The position numbers and the translations under genes are program-made. Positions 44,291-56,994 of a stretch of 64,000 nucleotides of DNA are shown here, piece by piece. Numbering within the stretch: position 1 is the stretch's first letter; every line of letters starts with the position of its first letter. Source of the stretch: Haliclystus octoradiatus (Eukaryota > Cnidaria > Staurozoa > Stauromedusae > Haliclystidae); assembly GCA_916610825.1 (NCBI GenBank), contig OU744450.1, positions 7,274,030 through 7,338,029 of the forward strand. Reading direction: 5' to 3'. The notes beneath the pieces are model-generated. The model made no database searches. It was given only the letters and a program-made list of their open reading frames with translations, and was not told where the DNA came from.

Positions 44291-45960
44291 GGTAGAGACG
44301 AATGGTCACCCTATACAGTCTCTGACGTCACATCTCCAAAACGAGGTCACTATTAAGATTGAAGTCTTTCTATATCTGGACTTCTGGAGTCAAATCCGAA
44401 ATAATATTTGAAAGATCTTTTCGAACTGTCATGGCGATAAAACAGTTTTTCTAACAACTGTCACCAACTTTGACTTTATTACAATCAAATTTTTATTACA
44501 TATTTTGCAATTTTTGTAGTGCTACTTTATTGAACCTTGCATCAACATTGTGGATATTAAGTTTTATATGATGTACAAGTAATTATTTATTTGGAACAAT
44601 TTTAAACATTATTTGTAGAAATTAGAGATAATATCTTGCTATAATAGACTTGAAAATAGTCCAATCTGTAGGCATTAATTGTTACGTCGCCTTCTAAATT
44701 CTGTCTTCATAATCAGTCTTACAAATAAATTGAATAACAAATACGTAGCATCAGTACAGCAAAATATCCCATTTTACAATACTTAAATCCATCGACAACA
44801 AAAACAAGTAATCTATTTAATAATTATTCCAAATCAATTGGCGGTATGGTGACAAAATAAAATGAAGGACATTTGTTAAAATTGTGGACCGCCATGTCAG
44901 TCAAATAGTTTGATTGAGTTGTGAGTGAATTCGGATTTGATGAGATTCAAAGGAAATACAATCCAAAGGGTAGTCTCGTTTAGGAGATGTGACGTCAGAG
45001 ACTGTATGGGGTGACCATAGACATAATAGATATAGACCGCTGATGGGGTCACGTGACGCGTGGCACTCATGGGCAGCCAAAATGGTAGACACATGCGCCC
45101 TAAAGTTACAGTTGTATGTTGTAAACTGACCGCAAAAGTCTAAATTCCAATACAATTTGGTATTTGAAGTAGACACAAAGTGCTTGAATTGATTTAAATC
45201 GCTGCATATATCTATTTGTCTTGCTTTTGAACATTTTTAATATGGTTTTAATGATATGGAAACATTGATTATAATAAAAATTTGCATATTTTGATATTAA
45301 TTGGTATCCGCTACGCTTGTTTGCGATGGTACTGCTGGTTATGAGGCTTAATTTGTGGCTATCTTCATCAATCTTAGACTTTATAACTATTATCCCTATG
45401 GGGTGTAAAATATTTGGATATTTGGTGAATTAAATTTGAATTTTTTTCGTAGCATTATTGAAATTTGTTTGTTATTGTTCAATATCAACTTTTCTGCACT
45501 CATTCTGCGTCCTGTGTTTTGCTGTAACCAGCAGTAAACATGCACCTTGTCATGTAAATACAGCTTGGATGATTAATAAATGTTAAATCAGAGCAAACTC
45601 TGAAATTTTGATGTCTTATTGTTACAAAAGCGGCGATATATCTACTTACAAAATTGGAATATTTCAGTGAAAATTTGATAAAATAATTAAGCGGATTTGA
45701 TTCGAAATTGAGTGATGCACAACAAACCTGTTAAATACAATCATATTTAATTGCTTTAAAAGTAGCTCGAAATAATCCGGCTCATCTATTCTTTTATTTT
45801 CTAACAACAATATTAGGTCAAAACACTGCTTTCCCCGCCACTTTGGGAGCATGTGTCAGCCATTATGGATCCCCATAGGTGCTACGTTTTAAGCCCGTTT
45901 TCGAACGCCATCAGCAGTCTATATCTATTATGTCTATGGGGGTGACCATTCGTCTCTACC
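44291..45960. mobile_element. Inverted-repeat element interrupted by a second element
   Basis: The left arm starts GGTAGAGACGAATGGTCACC and continues to CTCCAAAACGAG near 44344. The right arm is its reverse complement, but split into 44968-45016 and 45948-45960 by the element at 45017-45937. Without the insert the element would be about 0.74 kb. It has no coding capacity. Confidence 0.75.
45017..45937. mobile_element. Nested inverted-repeat element (921 bp)
   Basis: Termini ATAGACATAATAGATATAGAC and GTCTATATCTATTATGTCTAT are reverse complements, and similarity continues inward for about 95 bp (GACACATGC ... GCATGTGTC). The flanks GGGGTGACC (45008-45016 and 45939-45947) look like an 8-9-bp target duplication. 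Its superfamily is unclear. Confidence 0.8.
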
Positions 45961-46598
45961 CTTATACGGAATCAAGACAAATCAAAACAAATCAACTTAT
46001 TACCTGTTACAGTATTAAACAATGATAATCGACTCTCGCTTGCCTCTTTCATTTGTCACGCAAGATTTTTTCCGAATTAAATCAGGAGTTTGGAAAGCTA
46101 TCAAGTTATGCCTAGGAAAGTCATGTAAAAGTATATAAACGTGGCACACGGTTTCGTATGAGTCACAGCTTTATGACGAAAGAGAGACACCAGGAAAAAC
46201 TAAGTTGAAAATTAACGGGAAGGTGTAAGGAAATCACGATCTGTCATTCACTCACTCAACTGGGAGTGAATATTTGGCGAGGAAATTGTTTGAAATGTAC
46301 TGGTTTTGTGTGGATGAAATCAATGAAGATTGACTTTCAACATCAATTTGACCGATGAATTCGAAATATATATTGCGAAGTACAACACATTAAACAGATT
46401 ATAGCAACTTTCAAGATAATCTTCTAATTTCATGATACACTATTCAGATCATTATCATTATAATTATCTTGACAACCAATATCAATACATCTGCAGATTC
46501 TAGCATATTACAGATAATTTAAATATTGATTGTAAAATAAATAACCTTATTGGCCTTCATCAATGGAATATTATGCGGTATTTTGAGCTGGTTTCCGT

Positions 46599-47927
46599 CT
46601 AGAGATGCTGTGCATTTTTTTCCTTGGCATGATTCGATGGCATGGTCTCATCCACTGGCATGCATTTGACAAATTGTTTCTTGATACACCAATCCCACTG
46701 AGCAGTGTAGTGAAATCCTAAGGCAGGTGTGGTACTAATGTAACCATAACCTTCACGCCTGTCAAGAAGATTTTTGCTGTATTTCTGGAAGACGCGTGGA
46801 TCAAAGCACCAATCACCTCTCTTGTACCCAAAAGAATCACAAGGCAAAGAACAATCACCACCACTTACTCGTGTTCCATAGCATTCACGTGGGTATGAAA
46901 AAGTGATTTCGTCATCTGTAATTATGTCTGGTAGTACGGCTGCACATGAACCGTTACCTCCATGGATATCTGTGTTCAGCATATCATTATAATCGATAAT
47001 AAATTCTTTTACTTGAATCTTAGTATCGTCTCTGATAACATCGAAAACATCTTTCTCAGTATTGATAATCCACGAATCAAAATTTTTATTGCTTATTTTG
47101 TCCAAATATTTTATAAATGTTTTCCCAGCATCCTTTCGTTGCCCATTCCAATATTTTGTTCCTTCAAGTTCATTGTAGCGCATTTGATATAACTTTTTCG
47201 CTGCATTGATCATCTCTGGTCTCATTTTTTTCAACTCTCTTGCGAAAGCACATTTATCAAGAATATTTTGAGAAATAATATTTAAGTATGCAGCTGACAA
47301 ATAGAGCATGTATGTTCTGATTATAGATATGTAACTGCCTGAGAATGTTGTCGTACTATGATCTTGAGGAAAGACAGATGCCTGTTTCGATAAGACATCA
47401 TATAGAGCGCTCAATGAAACACGCTTGGTATTTGAGATGTCTAGATTCATCCGACGGAAGACGCTTTTCAAAGTGTCCATCTTATATTTCGTGAATTCTT
47501 TTCTCATGTTGGCGGCAACTTTAGACTCCAATTGTTCCCATATACTTGTTTCTTTTTGTCGGAATGCTTCTGCCAAAATAGCAGTAAAAATTCCTGCTCC
47601 GTGGCCATGCTTTGCAAATCCATTATATAAAAGAATTCTGATAAAAATTTCTCTGTACTTTTTATATGATTTATCGATGTCTTTTTTGTCGAATACGCCA
47701 TAATTTGTTTTCAAGACTGCAAATGCACCAGAATAAGAGGATTCATCTACAGGAAGCTCAAGTTTGCGTATTTCATCTGTACTTCCTTCTTCTTCATCGG
47801 AACTTCCATCTTCAGCAGAATCCAATAGATCAGCTTGAATTTCTTTTTCGAATTTCTTTGATGAAGACAGTGAATTGGCAGACTGGCTGATTAGGACGAC
47901 CGCCAAAATGAGCAGCTTGAATTTCAT
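46599..47927 (-). CDS. Secreted cysteine-rich protein of unknown family (442 aa)
   Basis: Intronless coding frame from ATG at 47925-47927 to TAG. Residues 1-19 form a clear signal peptide (KFKLLILAVVLISQSANS). Residues 20-55 are acidic and low in complexity. A helical part of about 270 residues follows, with a Gly/Ala-rich segment HGHGAGIFTAILAEAF. The last 110 residues hold seven of the eight mature cysteines and many aromatic residues (ECYGTR, GDWCF, WDWCIKK), suggesting an extracellular disulfide-bonded domain. No transmembrane segment is evident. The helical part faintly recalls the first domain of crystal pore-forming toxins (SIWEQLESKV), but this is only a weak impression and no function is assigned. 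A splice-acceptor-like TTTTTCAAACTGTAG lies directly before the ATG, hinting at a 5' UTR intron. Confidence 0.8.
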   Translation of the reverse strand: MKFKLLILAVVLISQSANSLSSSKKFEKEIQADLLDSAEDGSSDEEEGSTDEIRKLELPVDESSYSGAFAVLKTNYGVFDKKDIDKSYKKYREIFIRILLYNGFAKHGHGAGIFTAILAEAFRQKETSIWEQLESKVAANMRKEFTKYKMDTLKSVFRRMNLDISNTKRVSLSALYDVLSKQASVFPQDHSTTTFSGSYISIIRTYMLYLSAAYLNIISQNILDKCAFARELKKMRPEMINAAKKLYQMRYNELEGTKYWNGQRKDAGKTFIKYLDKISNKNFDSWIINTEKDVFDVIRDDTKIQVKEFIIDYNDMLNTDIHGGNGSCAAVLPDIITDDEITFSYPRECYGTRVSGGDCSLPCDSFGYKRGDWCFDPRVFQKYSKNLLDRREGYGYISTTPALGFHYTAQWDWCIKKQFVKCMPVDETMPSNHAKEKNAQHL

Positions 47928-48026
47928 CTACAGTTTGAAAAAGTGATGCATAATAAAATATTCATGTGTATTCCTAATACGAATTGATTTCATCCGTGTT
48001 CTACTTCCTATGCGCATGTAAAATAT

Positions 48027-48200
48027 TAACCCAGGTTCGACCCCTGTTTGCCTTCACATTACAAACTAACCCGGGTCCGACCGGGGGTCCGACCCACTTA
48101 AACTAGAGTCGAACCCAGCTTATGAAGGTGGGTTTAAACAAACCAGGCTTAGTTGAATCCATACTGCCTTGGGTTCGACCCAAGTTAACGTTTATCCAGG
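48027..48200. repeat. GGTTCGACCC palindrome cluster
   Basis: Contains TTAACCCAGGTTCGACCC near the left edge, GGGTTCGACCCAAGTTAA near the right, and GGGTCCGACC words between. The outer parts are imperfect inverted repeats. Possibly a small MITE. Confidence 0.5.
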
Positions 48201-50614
48201 CTAGTTTGTGTAGTTTCAAAGAAGGCTATAGATATTAATTGAGGAACTTTGCATTTGTACAGGTTTTATTCAGGACTTCCGCCGTCGTGACATGAAACGA
48301 ACAAGCGAAGCTCTGCTAGCGAGTGAAGTGAGATTAATCAATATACACACCTATGAGTGAATAAAGTATGTGCTGACGCGTTACACAGCCAGTATTCATT
48401 TCATGAATGCACAACGGGATTACAACATTTGGAGCAACAGTTCCCTCGTTTCCCCCACGACAAAATTGGGTCATGCGAGGAAGTGCGGGCAACATATGAC
48501 ACATTTGGCTGGAAACCGATTGGGTCTCTATCTTTAATCCGATGACAGAGATATTTCAAATTAATTTGTCGGTTTCTATCCTAAAAACAATTTAGATCCA
48601 ACATGCTAATTTCTAGCCAAAGTTGTTCGACGCGAATCCAACGAAACAATATTGGACCAACATGGATCCGAACATTCGTGTCTGCTGGGCAGTCAGAGGG
48701 TCAGGACAATAGGATCACTGCAGAGATCATCGGCTAAATTCTCAATATCTTTTATATAAAATGAATAATCATTTTGGTAATAAAACCCATATCAAATATT
48801 ATTTTCTCGGGTTTTCTTATTTCTATTGCAATAATGAATTGTGATTGCATGCATCATTTTTCTTTCACGTGAGAAACATCAAGACAAAATAAAAAAAAAC
48901 TACCGTAGCAAATTGACAATAGAAAATTTCGCTGGGTAATAAATAAAAAAAACAATTAAAAATTTGAAAATTCATGTGAAGTTTTTGCATTTTTGTCTTT
49001 TGTAACTATATTCATCTATTTTCGAAATTTCATTAAAACGTTAATCCCATTATGGATCTTATTCATTTATTTACATGAAGAATACATACTGAAATCCGTG
49101 TTAAATATCAATGAAATTTTTCAAGATAAAACTGATTATATTATCGAATTGAAAGACTTATTAAATTTATATAGGTAACTATTAAAAATGAATTAGCATA
49201 TTGGCCCGAGCAAAGGAGCCAACTTTGTTAGTTCGACTTAGTCGTATGTAAAAGGAGAACGTTGTTGGATGCGTTGGCAAATGACTTTTTTCAAAACACA
49301 CAAGTTGGACCTGAATGCATTATTATAAACTAATCATGTCCTACATCATTCCATAAACTATGATCATTTTTACCAAATATAAAAAATGGAAGGCGACAAA
49401 TAAATTAAGACGCACCAACTTTATTGGTTCGACAAAATCGAACAAAGTCGTTGTTGTTTCCGTCAGCACTATAAAAACACTAGCCATAATCAATTTTCGC
49501 ATAGCCGTAATCAATAGGAGACATGGAAAACAGCTTTTCGAAACAAATGTTATAGGGTTTCCAATTGATATCGAAGTGCTTCTATGAACCAAGCCAGCGC
49601 TTTTCATTCACACGCTTGAGCGTGGGACAATGTTTGTTTCATCTGTTTGAAGATTATACTGATGAAAGTATATCACAATATTCAAGAGATTTTCAAAATA
49701 AACACCTGAAAGTAATATATAACAACCTATGGTACATGTTATAATATCAATACATATCAATATACAGTTTGAATTAATATTTACCTTTGATTCTTCTCCA
49801 ATATCAATCTTTTAACTTTCTATCGAAGTATTGCGTGACAGCTTTATATATATTCTCATAACTACCTGTATGATTGTGCTTCAGCCAACAACCAATATCA
49901 ACGTTAGCAATCATTTAGTATGCATAAGTTAATCTTTGTCTTTGTGGCTCAATGATCCATATGAAATCATGGTCAATCACATTAATTTATTTAGTGTAAA
50001 TTTGCAAACAAAATGAAAGAGAATGTTAGCAAAAATAAAATTGCTACAATTATGAACACAGTACGCCAACTATGCTAATTATATAAGACTAGTTTTTTGG
50101 AGATGGCATATCATACAGGTTATAAATTGAAGTGTTCTTAGTAAAGAACAAACATATCCGTCTCGTCCAAAACGGCTCTAACATTTCCTACTACGCTAAA
50201 ACATGTATGCAAATGTGCAAATGTTATTTTATTTTGGTAAAATGAATATTTAAATGTGATAACTTAGCCATACTTATTTATTTTTCATCATAAATTAAAT
50301 ATCATTGTATCAATGCTAGTGGACACTTATCATCTTTTCAAAAACATTTGAAGAAGATCTACATAATATGTTGTAATTCATGTTATATGTTAAACAATCA
50401 ATGCAAAGTTTTGCAATACCACTTCATCAGACCAATTCTGATAAATTGGAGTTTCGATTAAATTCCGAGTGGATGGTCACATCAGTGGCTTGTAATGGAT
50501 GATTGCAATTGCTCTACACAAAAGCCTGGATAGATAATTCCAGTAGAAAAAAGTGTGAAGGTTCCATTGTGGCCGTTTTCGGTACGCACAAAATGCTCGA
50601 TTAGGTTGAACTAG

Positions 50615-52554
50615 CTATAGTATGGTGGCCCATCGTTGCCATAGCGTTTTTTATTTGTAAAAAATTTTTACGCCATGGCCCATTGTTGCCATAGTAAAAA
50701 AATTTTACCACGTGGCCCATCGTTGCCATAGTATAATATTTTTAAATGATGGCTCATCGTTGCCATAGCAAAAAAATTTTACCACGTGGCCCATCGTTGC
50801 CATAGTATAATATTTTTAAATGATGGCCTATCGTTGCCATAGTATAATATTTTTAAATGATGGCCCATCGTTGCCATAGCAAAAAAATTTTTACCACGTG
50901 GCCCATTGTTGCCATAGTATAATATTTTTAAATGATGGCCCATCGTTGCCGTAGTAAAAAAATTTTACCACGTGGTCCATCGTTACCATAGTATAATATT
51001 TTAAATAATGGCCCATCGTTGCCATAGTAAATAGTTTTACTTTTTCATAAATTAAATGTTTATTATTAAGTTATTTTTTTATTTAAAACGCTGTGCCATG
51101 TTGTGCATGTTTTGTCTTTGATTCCTTCTGTTATATTTAGCTCTGTCAAATGCTGACGTTGATATTGAGCACTATTTAATATCTTTAATGTAATGTAATA
51201 TGGTATACAATATAACTAAAAAACATGGGAATGTGTAGTACAAGTTAAACAGAAGTATAGTAAATACATTTGACTATGGCTATGATATGGTTTATTTGGC
51301 TATACAATGTAAATGATGTATACACTTGCGATCACTAATTATCGGGAGTCAAAGAATAATATGTAATTATAATTATAATTCTCGGGAGAGTTCTGAAATC
51401 ACCGTCATCAATCATCATTATCTTACATTCGCAAATTCACGTTTGGATTTGGATATGTCCAACCTAAATATTTCAATAGTCTAGTTACAATTAATCAATT
51501 ATATTGTTTCACAGGAAATAATAATTCACATATACTTATGTCTTTTCAACAGGTCTAGGTCTAGCTATGACAGACTGTTAAAACAGTAGGGTGGAACTCC
51601 AGGCTCGAAAGGTTGTCAATATATCAATTTTAAGATAATAAGTTAATAAGTTAAATTGTTGAAGAAAAATTGTTGTAGCTGACTACGTTGAGCGCTGGCA
51701 TAGCAAAAACTTTCCATTCATTTATTTGTTCAAAAGCACGCTGACCGAGAACCGCCATATACCAGCATGCATTGTGGCATTGCCTATACAACTATAGCAT
51801 AACTAGAAAATAGAACCAATATTCTGAGCAACAATGTGGATTCTAGCCTATACAATATTGAGAGCTTAGCGGGTTAACAGCCATTAATTGGCCTCTACAC
51901 CCACAGCTATAGTTTGCCCTAAAGTATAGACGCGCAACTAAAAATGTAACATGGTCGACATAAATATCAATTTCAAAGATGTGTGTTTTCCGCTTGGCCT
52001 ACCTCTTGGGCTATCGGTTTCAATTTTATTAATAATATTGTTGATAATTCTAATATTCCACCTGTTGAAATAGTTGCAAGTATTTAAATAGGTATGGATA
52101 TCTGCAGATTCTATATATTAATAGAAAATATTGATATATTGGCAAGCAGTTGTTGGAGCCATACCCTACTGTTTAACAGTATGTCAAGTAGCAACTTGTA
52201 CGAAGAGTAAAAACGTCCGAACTCGATCGCTAATGAATCAATAATAAAGTAAAGATTCATTCTGGGCTAGAATTCTGGGCCTTTATGCTGTTTCTGACTC
52301 ATTTTTCGAGTTGTTTGCAACATTGTAGAATATATTATTATTGGCTATATTGTAATATATATATAAATATTGCTATATCAATGGCTATAAAATAAGATTT
52401 CGGAAAATAAAATTTTATGAAAATAGTGAAAATATTATACTATGGCAACGATGGGCCACGTGGTAAAATTTTTTTACTATGGCAACAATGGGCCATGGCG
52501 TAAAAATTTTTTACAAAAAAAACGCTATGGCAACGATGGGCCACCATACTATAG
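50615..52554. mobile_element. 1.94-kb inverted-repeat element with tandem-repeat ends
   Basis: Left end CTATAGTATGGTGGCCCATC and right end GGGCCACCATACTATAG are reverse complements, and about 120 bp of each arm match. Both arms are built from GGCCCATCGTTGCCATAGTA units separated by AT-rich spacers. The left arm is expanded to about ten units (to about 51030), the right has three. The interior (51.03-52.43 kb) has no long ORF. Non-autonomous DNA transposon is the simplest reading. Confidence 0.8.
50630..51035 (+). repeat. Tandem array of GGCCCATCGTTGCCATAGTA units
   Basis: About ten units of roughly 37-40 bp. Two spacer types alternate, AAAAAAATTTTACCACGT and TAATATTTTTAAATGAT, giving a higher-order repeat of about 75 bp. 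Confidence 0.85.
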
Positions 52555-55500
52555 TCATAGTATTCTAGTGACTAAGAACTAGCCTAGCACTACAAGGCCA
52601 CTATCCCGCTACTATACATCTGGACCTTGCAAAATTTCAGTGAATGAAATGATGCGCTAGCGACGTTGTGTCATCTATTTTATAAACAAAATACCATAGA
52701 CCACTTGAGAAAAACGGGTATAATCTACATGTGAAATGGTGTGCCCGTGATGTGCGAATTATTCTAACGCCTTTTCGATCCACAAAGACATCACGAATTA
52801 TAAGGTCGTACATGCTAAGCTGTGATTGTTCATTCTGATTTTTTGTAATGAGCGCATTTACTTCATTCGCTCGAAATTTAGATGTCCCCTATACGAGGCG
52901 GCCGGTGGTAAAGTGGAGGACAGGAGCATGTGACACAGGTCTAACGTCGAACGTTGGTCGATTCGCTGTTGACCTTTGTAATTAAAAGGACGTCATTTTT
53001 GTTTGAGTAAGTACACATTGTCAGATGCAGTGGCTTCAAACTTTGTCGTGATTCTTAATTGAACGCTCTACATCCAGTCTTCTACATAGATCAGTTGTGT
53101 TTACAGAACAACGGTTGAATGGTTGCATGTGGTCGAACATACCTTTTGAAGATTTTCGAATGTATCTATCTTCGTGTTATCGAATAATTTATTTGATTTA
53201 AAGTCCCGTTTAAAGTTCAGAAAGTTACTTCTAAATATGAATATTTGCTTATTCGACATATTGCTTAAATATGCTTATTGTTGCTGGTAAGTTTCATGTC
53301 TTATTTATGCTCCTGGAGAACACTTCAAGGATTGAAAGTTGTAATATTTTAGCTACAAGATAACCACTTTTAGTAGTAAACACTTTACTTGGCAATATTA
53401 CCATGTCCAAATGTTTGATTAATGCATGGACAGTGAAGGAACACATTTCTGATTCTTTTTTGACGAGAAGAGCAAAGGAACAAAGTTGCTACAAAAGCCA
53501 ACAGAAATTTTTTTTGAACTTTACATTTTTGGCGCCGTTTTCATGCTCATTTCTAGTTTTAGGCTCCTGTAGTTGGTTATAAAAAGTTTAACTGCATAAA
53601 AAAAACTATGAAACTCAAACTACTCGTAGTGTTACTAGTGCTGTTTGATGTATTATATGGCTTATATGGAAATATATAGACTGCGGTGTAAAACGTGAAC
53701 TGTGTCCCAACGGATGAAAAGCTGCAAAAAGTCCATACACTAAATCAAATTTTGCCGTCAAGAAATCAACAGTGTAATTTGTTTGAAATAAAAAGTAATT
53801 TGTTCCTAACACTGAAATAGTACACTTTATGTCACTGTTAAACATTCTATCGGCACAATTGACATCTTGTGTCACTGTAAACATTTCAACGAAATTGGAA
53901 TTTAGTAATTAATTAATAGGAGCTCACTTGCGGTTTGCCTTTTTGTAACCGATTTATCTGTAGGTTTATTTTCCTCCATAGAAATTATGTTTAGCATAAA
54001 GTTCCACATTAGTCAAAATTAGCTATAGATTAACAAAAGATCCAAGCTCAGTTTAATAAATAAATAAATAAATAGACAAACAATACAATATCCAGTAATA
54101 AAAACCAAATGTGGGTTAAATGAACATCGACCTGTATCCAATATTTCCTCTACTTAATTGTTCAAGTCAGACTTTTGAGCATGTGTTATTCTGCATTATC
54201 AATTCCACAATGACTTATAATATACAATCATATATCGTCCTACCCAGTAAACACACGACGTCGTGAATCAGGTGTCAGTACATCGTTCGTGGTCGGTCGG
54301 CCTGGTGACTGATCCAGGACGCTTCTCGATTTTAAAACATTTTTATTACCTGTATTTCTTTTTGTTTATAACTATAATGGCAATATGACACTCTATTAAT
54401 AATAGTATTATTATTAAACTTGGAAAGCAGTAACAGCTTACCAATTAAGAATGTGTTTTATTTTTTATTTCCTACGAGCATGCTGCTATGGAAATGTCTT
54501 TGTCGACGACCAGATTTTCAGAATTCAAAACAAGCAATTTGTTTATTGTTATCTAGTGTTCTAATTGCAAAAGTGCCGCAAATACGAAAGTTTTATTTCC
54601 ATCAATATAGCGAGAATACTACTAATTGAGGAAAAAGATCCTACTAAGCCAACAAAATAATTTTATGATGAGTATAGTTCATGTTATCGATATGTTACCA
54701 ACGTTCTTTACCAAGTGCAAAATAGTCCATTGATGGGATGTAGTGATCCATCAACCTTGCGCGGGAACATCGACAGAGAAAACGCACGGAAGAACAATCT
54801 CTTGTAGCAACTAGAAATTAGGAAGTCATGAAAGTCAATCCTTTTTTTTAGAAAATATTTATAGCATGCTCATAAAGTGGTGGCGTTTGAAGACACAGTT
54901 TCAAATTAATTGGATGGCTTATTAATGCTGCTTTAACATCACAAAGCTTGTTATACATTTGATTGACAGTGATTCTCATGACAATGTATATACGTGATTG
55001 AAAGCGGAAGATTTACTGTTAACAAAGCTATTGCATTCTGGATAAAAAATGGATATAAAACAACCCACTACAAACACTTTATATTTTTAGTAGCGTACAT
55101 TTTGATTTGGAAATTCTTCTCCACCTGCCATCGCGTAGTGGGTATGGATTCTGAATAATGTGCGAAAATAGAAAATAATGTTTCGAGCCCACGGTCGTCC
55201 GTGCAATACAGAATTCATTCATTATTATCATTATTTATTTTACTATTCGTTCATGATACGCACGTGTTGAATGCTTTGTATGACTTGTGGGGAAAAATCC
55301 GGATAGTAAGAACCTATCGATTATATAGATATATTGTAATTCATAACATTGATATAACTGTTCACGTATTTCTCTACTTGAATGATATGCAGCTAAGCAA
55401 AATAATTTTTTATAACCTTATATATAGAGGACACCCCACAGTGTCTGGGTGTTTGAATTGTATATTTCTATATATATGCAACTCAATTTTTTAACACAAA

Positions 55501-56994
55501 AGTTAAGTACTATAATATAGACACATTAAATTTAAGACGTTGTGGATAAAGAACAAGAAATATTATATCTGAAATGTATGGGACAAAAATATTGGACAAG
55601 CGCTGTTGCATTCATAGCAATTGAGTTCGAAAGTAATATATGTTAGAATTTGCAATAAATGCCATGACAAATACCTTGATAAGTTCTTTCGAGACTCAAG
55701 CAGTCTTCAAATCTATATCAAATCTTAGAGAAAATCTTCAAATCTTTATCGATAGATATAGAGAAAAGTACCGTTAACAAATCCTTAATATCTGTCTTTT
55801 TTTTCATCTGCACGTCCCTTACTCTCCTGCAAAGATAAACAAGGTTAAGATGATAGTGACCACGCTAACTGCTTAAACTGTGTAGGTTGGTCTCGGGAGA
55901 CCATCAAATTAATATATCTGTAGTATGCCTTTATTTATTCCCGTTTATGTACTGCATTTATATGGTTGCCCTGGAGAATTTTGATCGCCTTCAAAAACGG
56001 ACGTTTCAACTTCCTTTATTTATAAATTTGGATCAACACAGTGAACGCTCGAGTGGACGCTGCGAATGAAATTCCCAAAATTTGTATCAATTTTTCTGAA
56101 TCTGCTGTTGCCGGTAGCTGCATCTAAGAAATTTTCTTAAGAATTTCTATACTTTTATAATATTTTGCAAGTGAAATGATAGCAATCACAAAGATATTGA
56201 AAAAGATAGAAAAAAGACACCCGTTTTGATATAATGGCACTTTTTCAGCGCATCACAAGCCAACCATCCTCCGTCCTGAATATTTGATGGCGCCGCCACT
56301 TGCGCGTCGGCAAAGTTGGATTCGCATGTAAATCGCATGCTACGCCCCTTCGAGTTGGTAAAGTGCCAGTGGATCGATGCAAAATTGTATTATCTTTCCG
56401 ATAAGCTATTCATGGCTAATTATTGCTAAATTTGTCAGAAATATCTCTGTTACATGTCCCACATGTGGACTGAAAGCGTCATAAAACGTACTGAGGATAA
56501 TTGGAGATCCTGAAAAGTCATAATCAAGTCCCAGATTTGGCCTATGTGAGTCTTTTCAAAACGTCTTGACAAGTCTTTCGCTGATCATATATAGATACGA
56601 CCGATTCAGGAAGTCGTCAAAGGTCGCGTAGTGCCTATATAGGACCGATCATCGACATCATGAGGGCTTCCTGGAAACCTCATTTGCTTAATTGGTAGAA
56701 CAAGTAAACCACGCACACCAATAATAATAATGATTTACCAATATACCAATCGTGCAGTCAGAGCCATATATTATAATAGTTGGGACACGCAACTTTCAGG
56801 ACTCGAAAATTATCATTTTCGTTCCATTGAAAACGAGGTCTTGCTTTGAACAAAACGTTTTTCGAATTCATGATATTATTTTCGCTCGTTTTGTTCAAAT
56901 CTCGTGACCTGGGCTTGACGGAGGAAAAATGGTGGCGTCCATAAGATCATGTAACTGGTATCTGCCAATGGGCGCGGAGAGCGGCACATGAAAA

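Larger units (their letters stand above)
39077..46598. other. Repeat-rich stretch without a recognised cellular gene
   Basis: Apart from the SINE, the LINE fragment and the inverted-repeat elements listed separately, I see no coding signal. All open frames here are under 110 codons and match no family I know, except the LINE fragment at 41115-41335. Confidence 0.6.
47928..56990. other. Apparently gene-free stretch
   Basis: No frame above 100 codons and no recognisable protein motif on either strand. It contains the GGTTCGACCC cluster at 48027-48200 and the inverted-repeat element at 50615-52554. The 52.6-57.0 kb part looks like single-copy AT-rich DNA by eye. Promoters or noncoding exons could exist but are not visible. 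Confidence 0.55.

Noticed and set aside
50630..51035. CRISPR-like or coding tandem repeat
   Set aside because: Spacers are AT-rich and alternate between two types, there is no open frame, and the units recur inverted at the other end of a transposon-like element.
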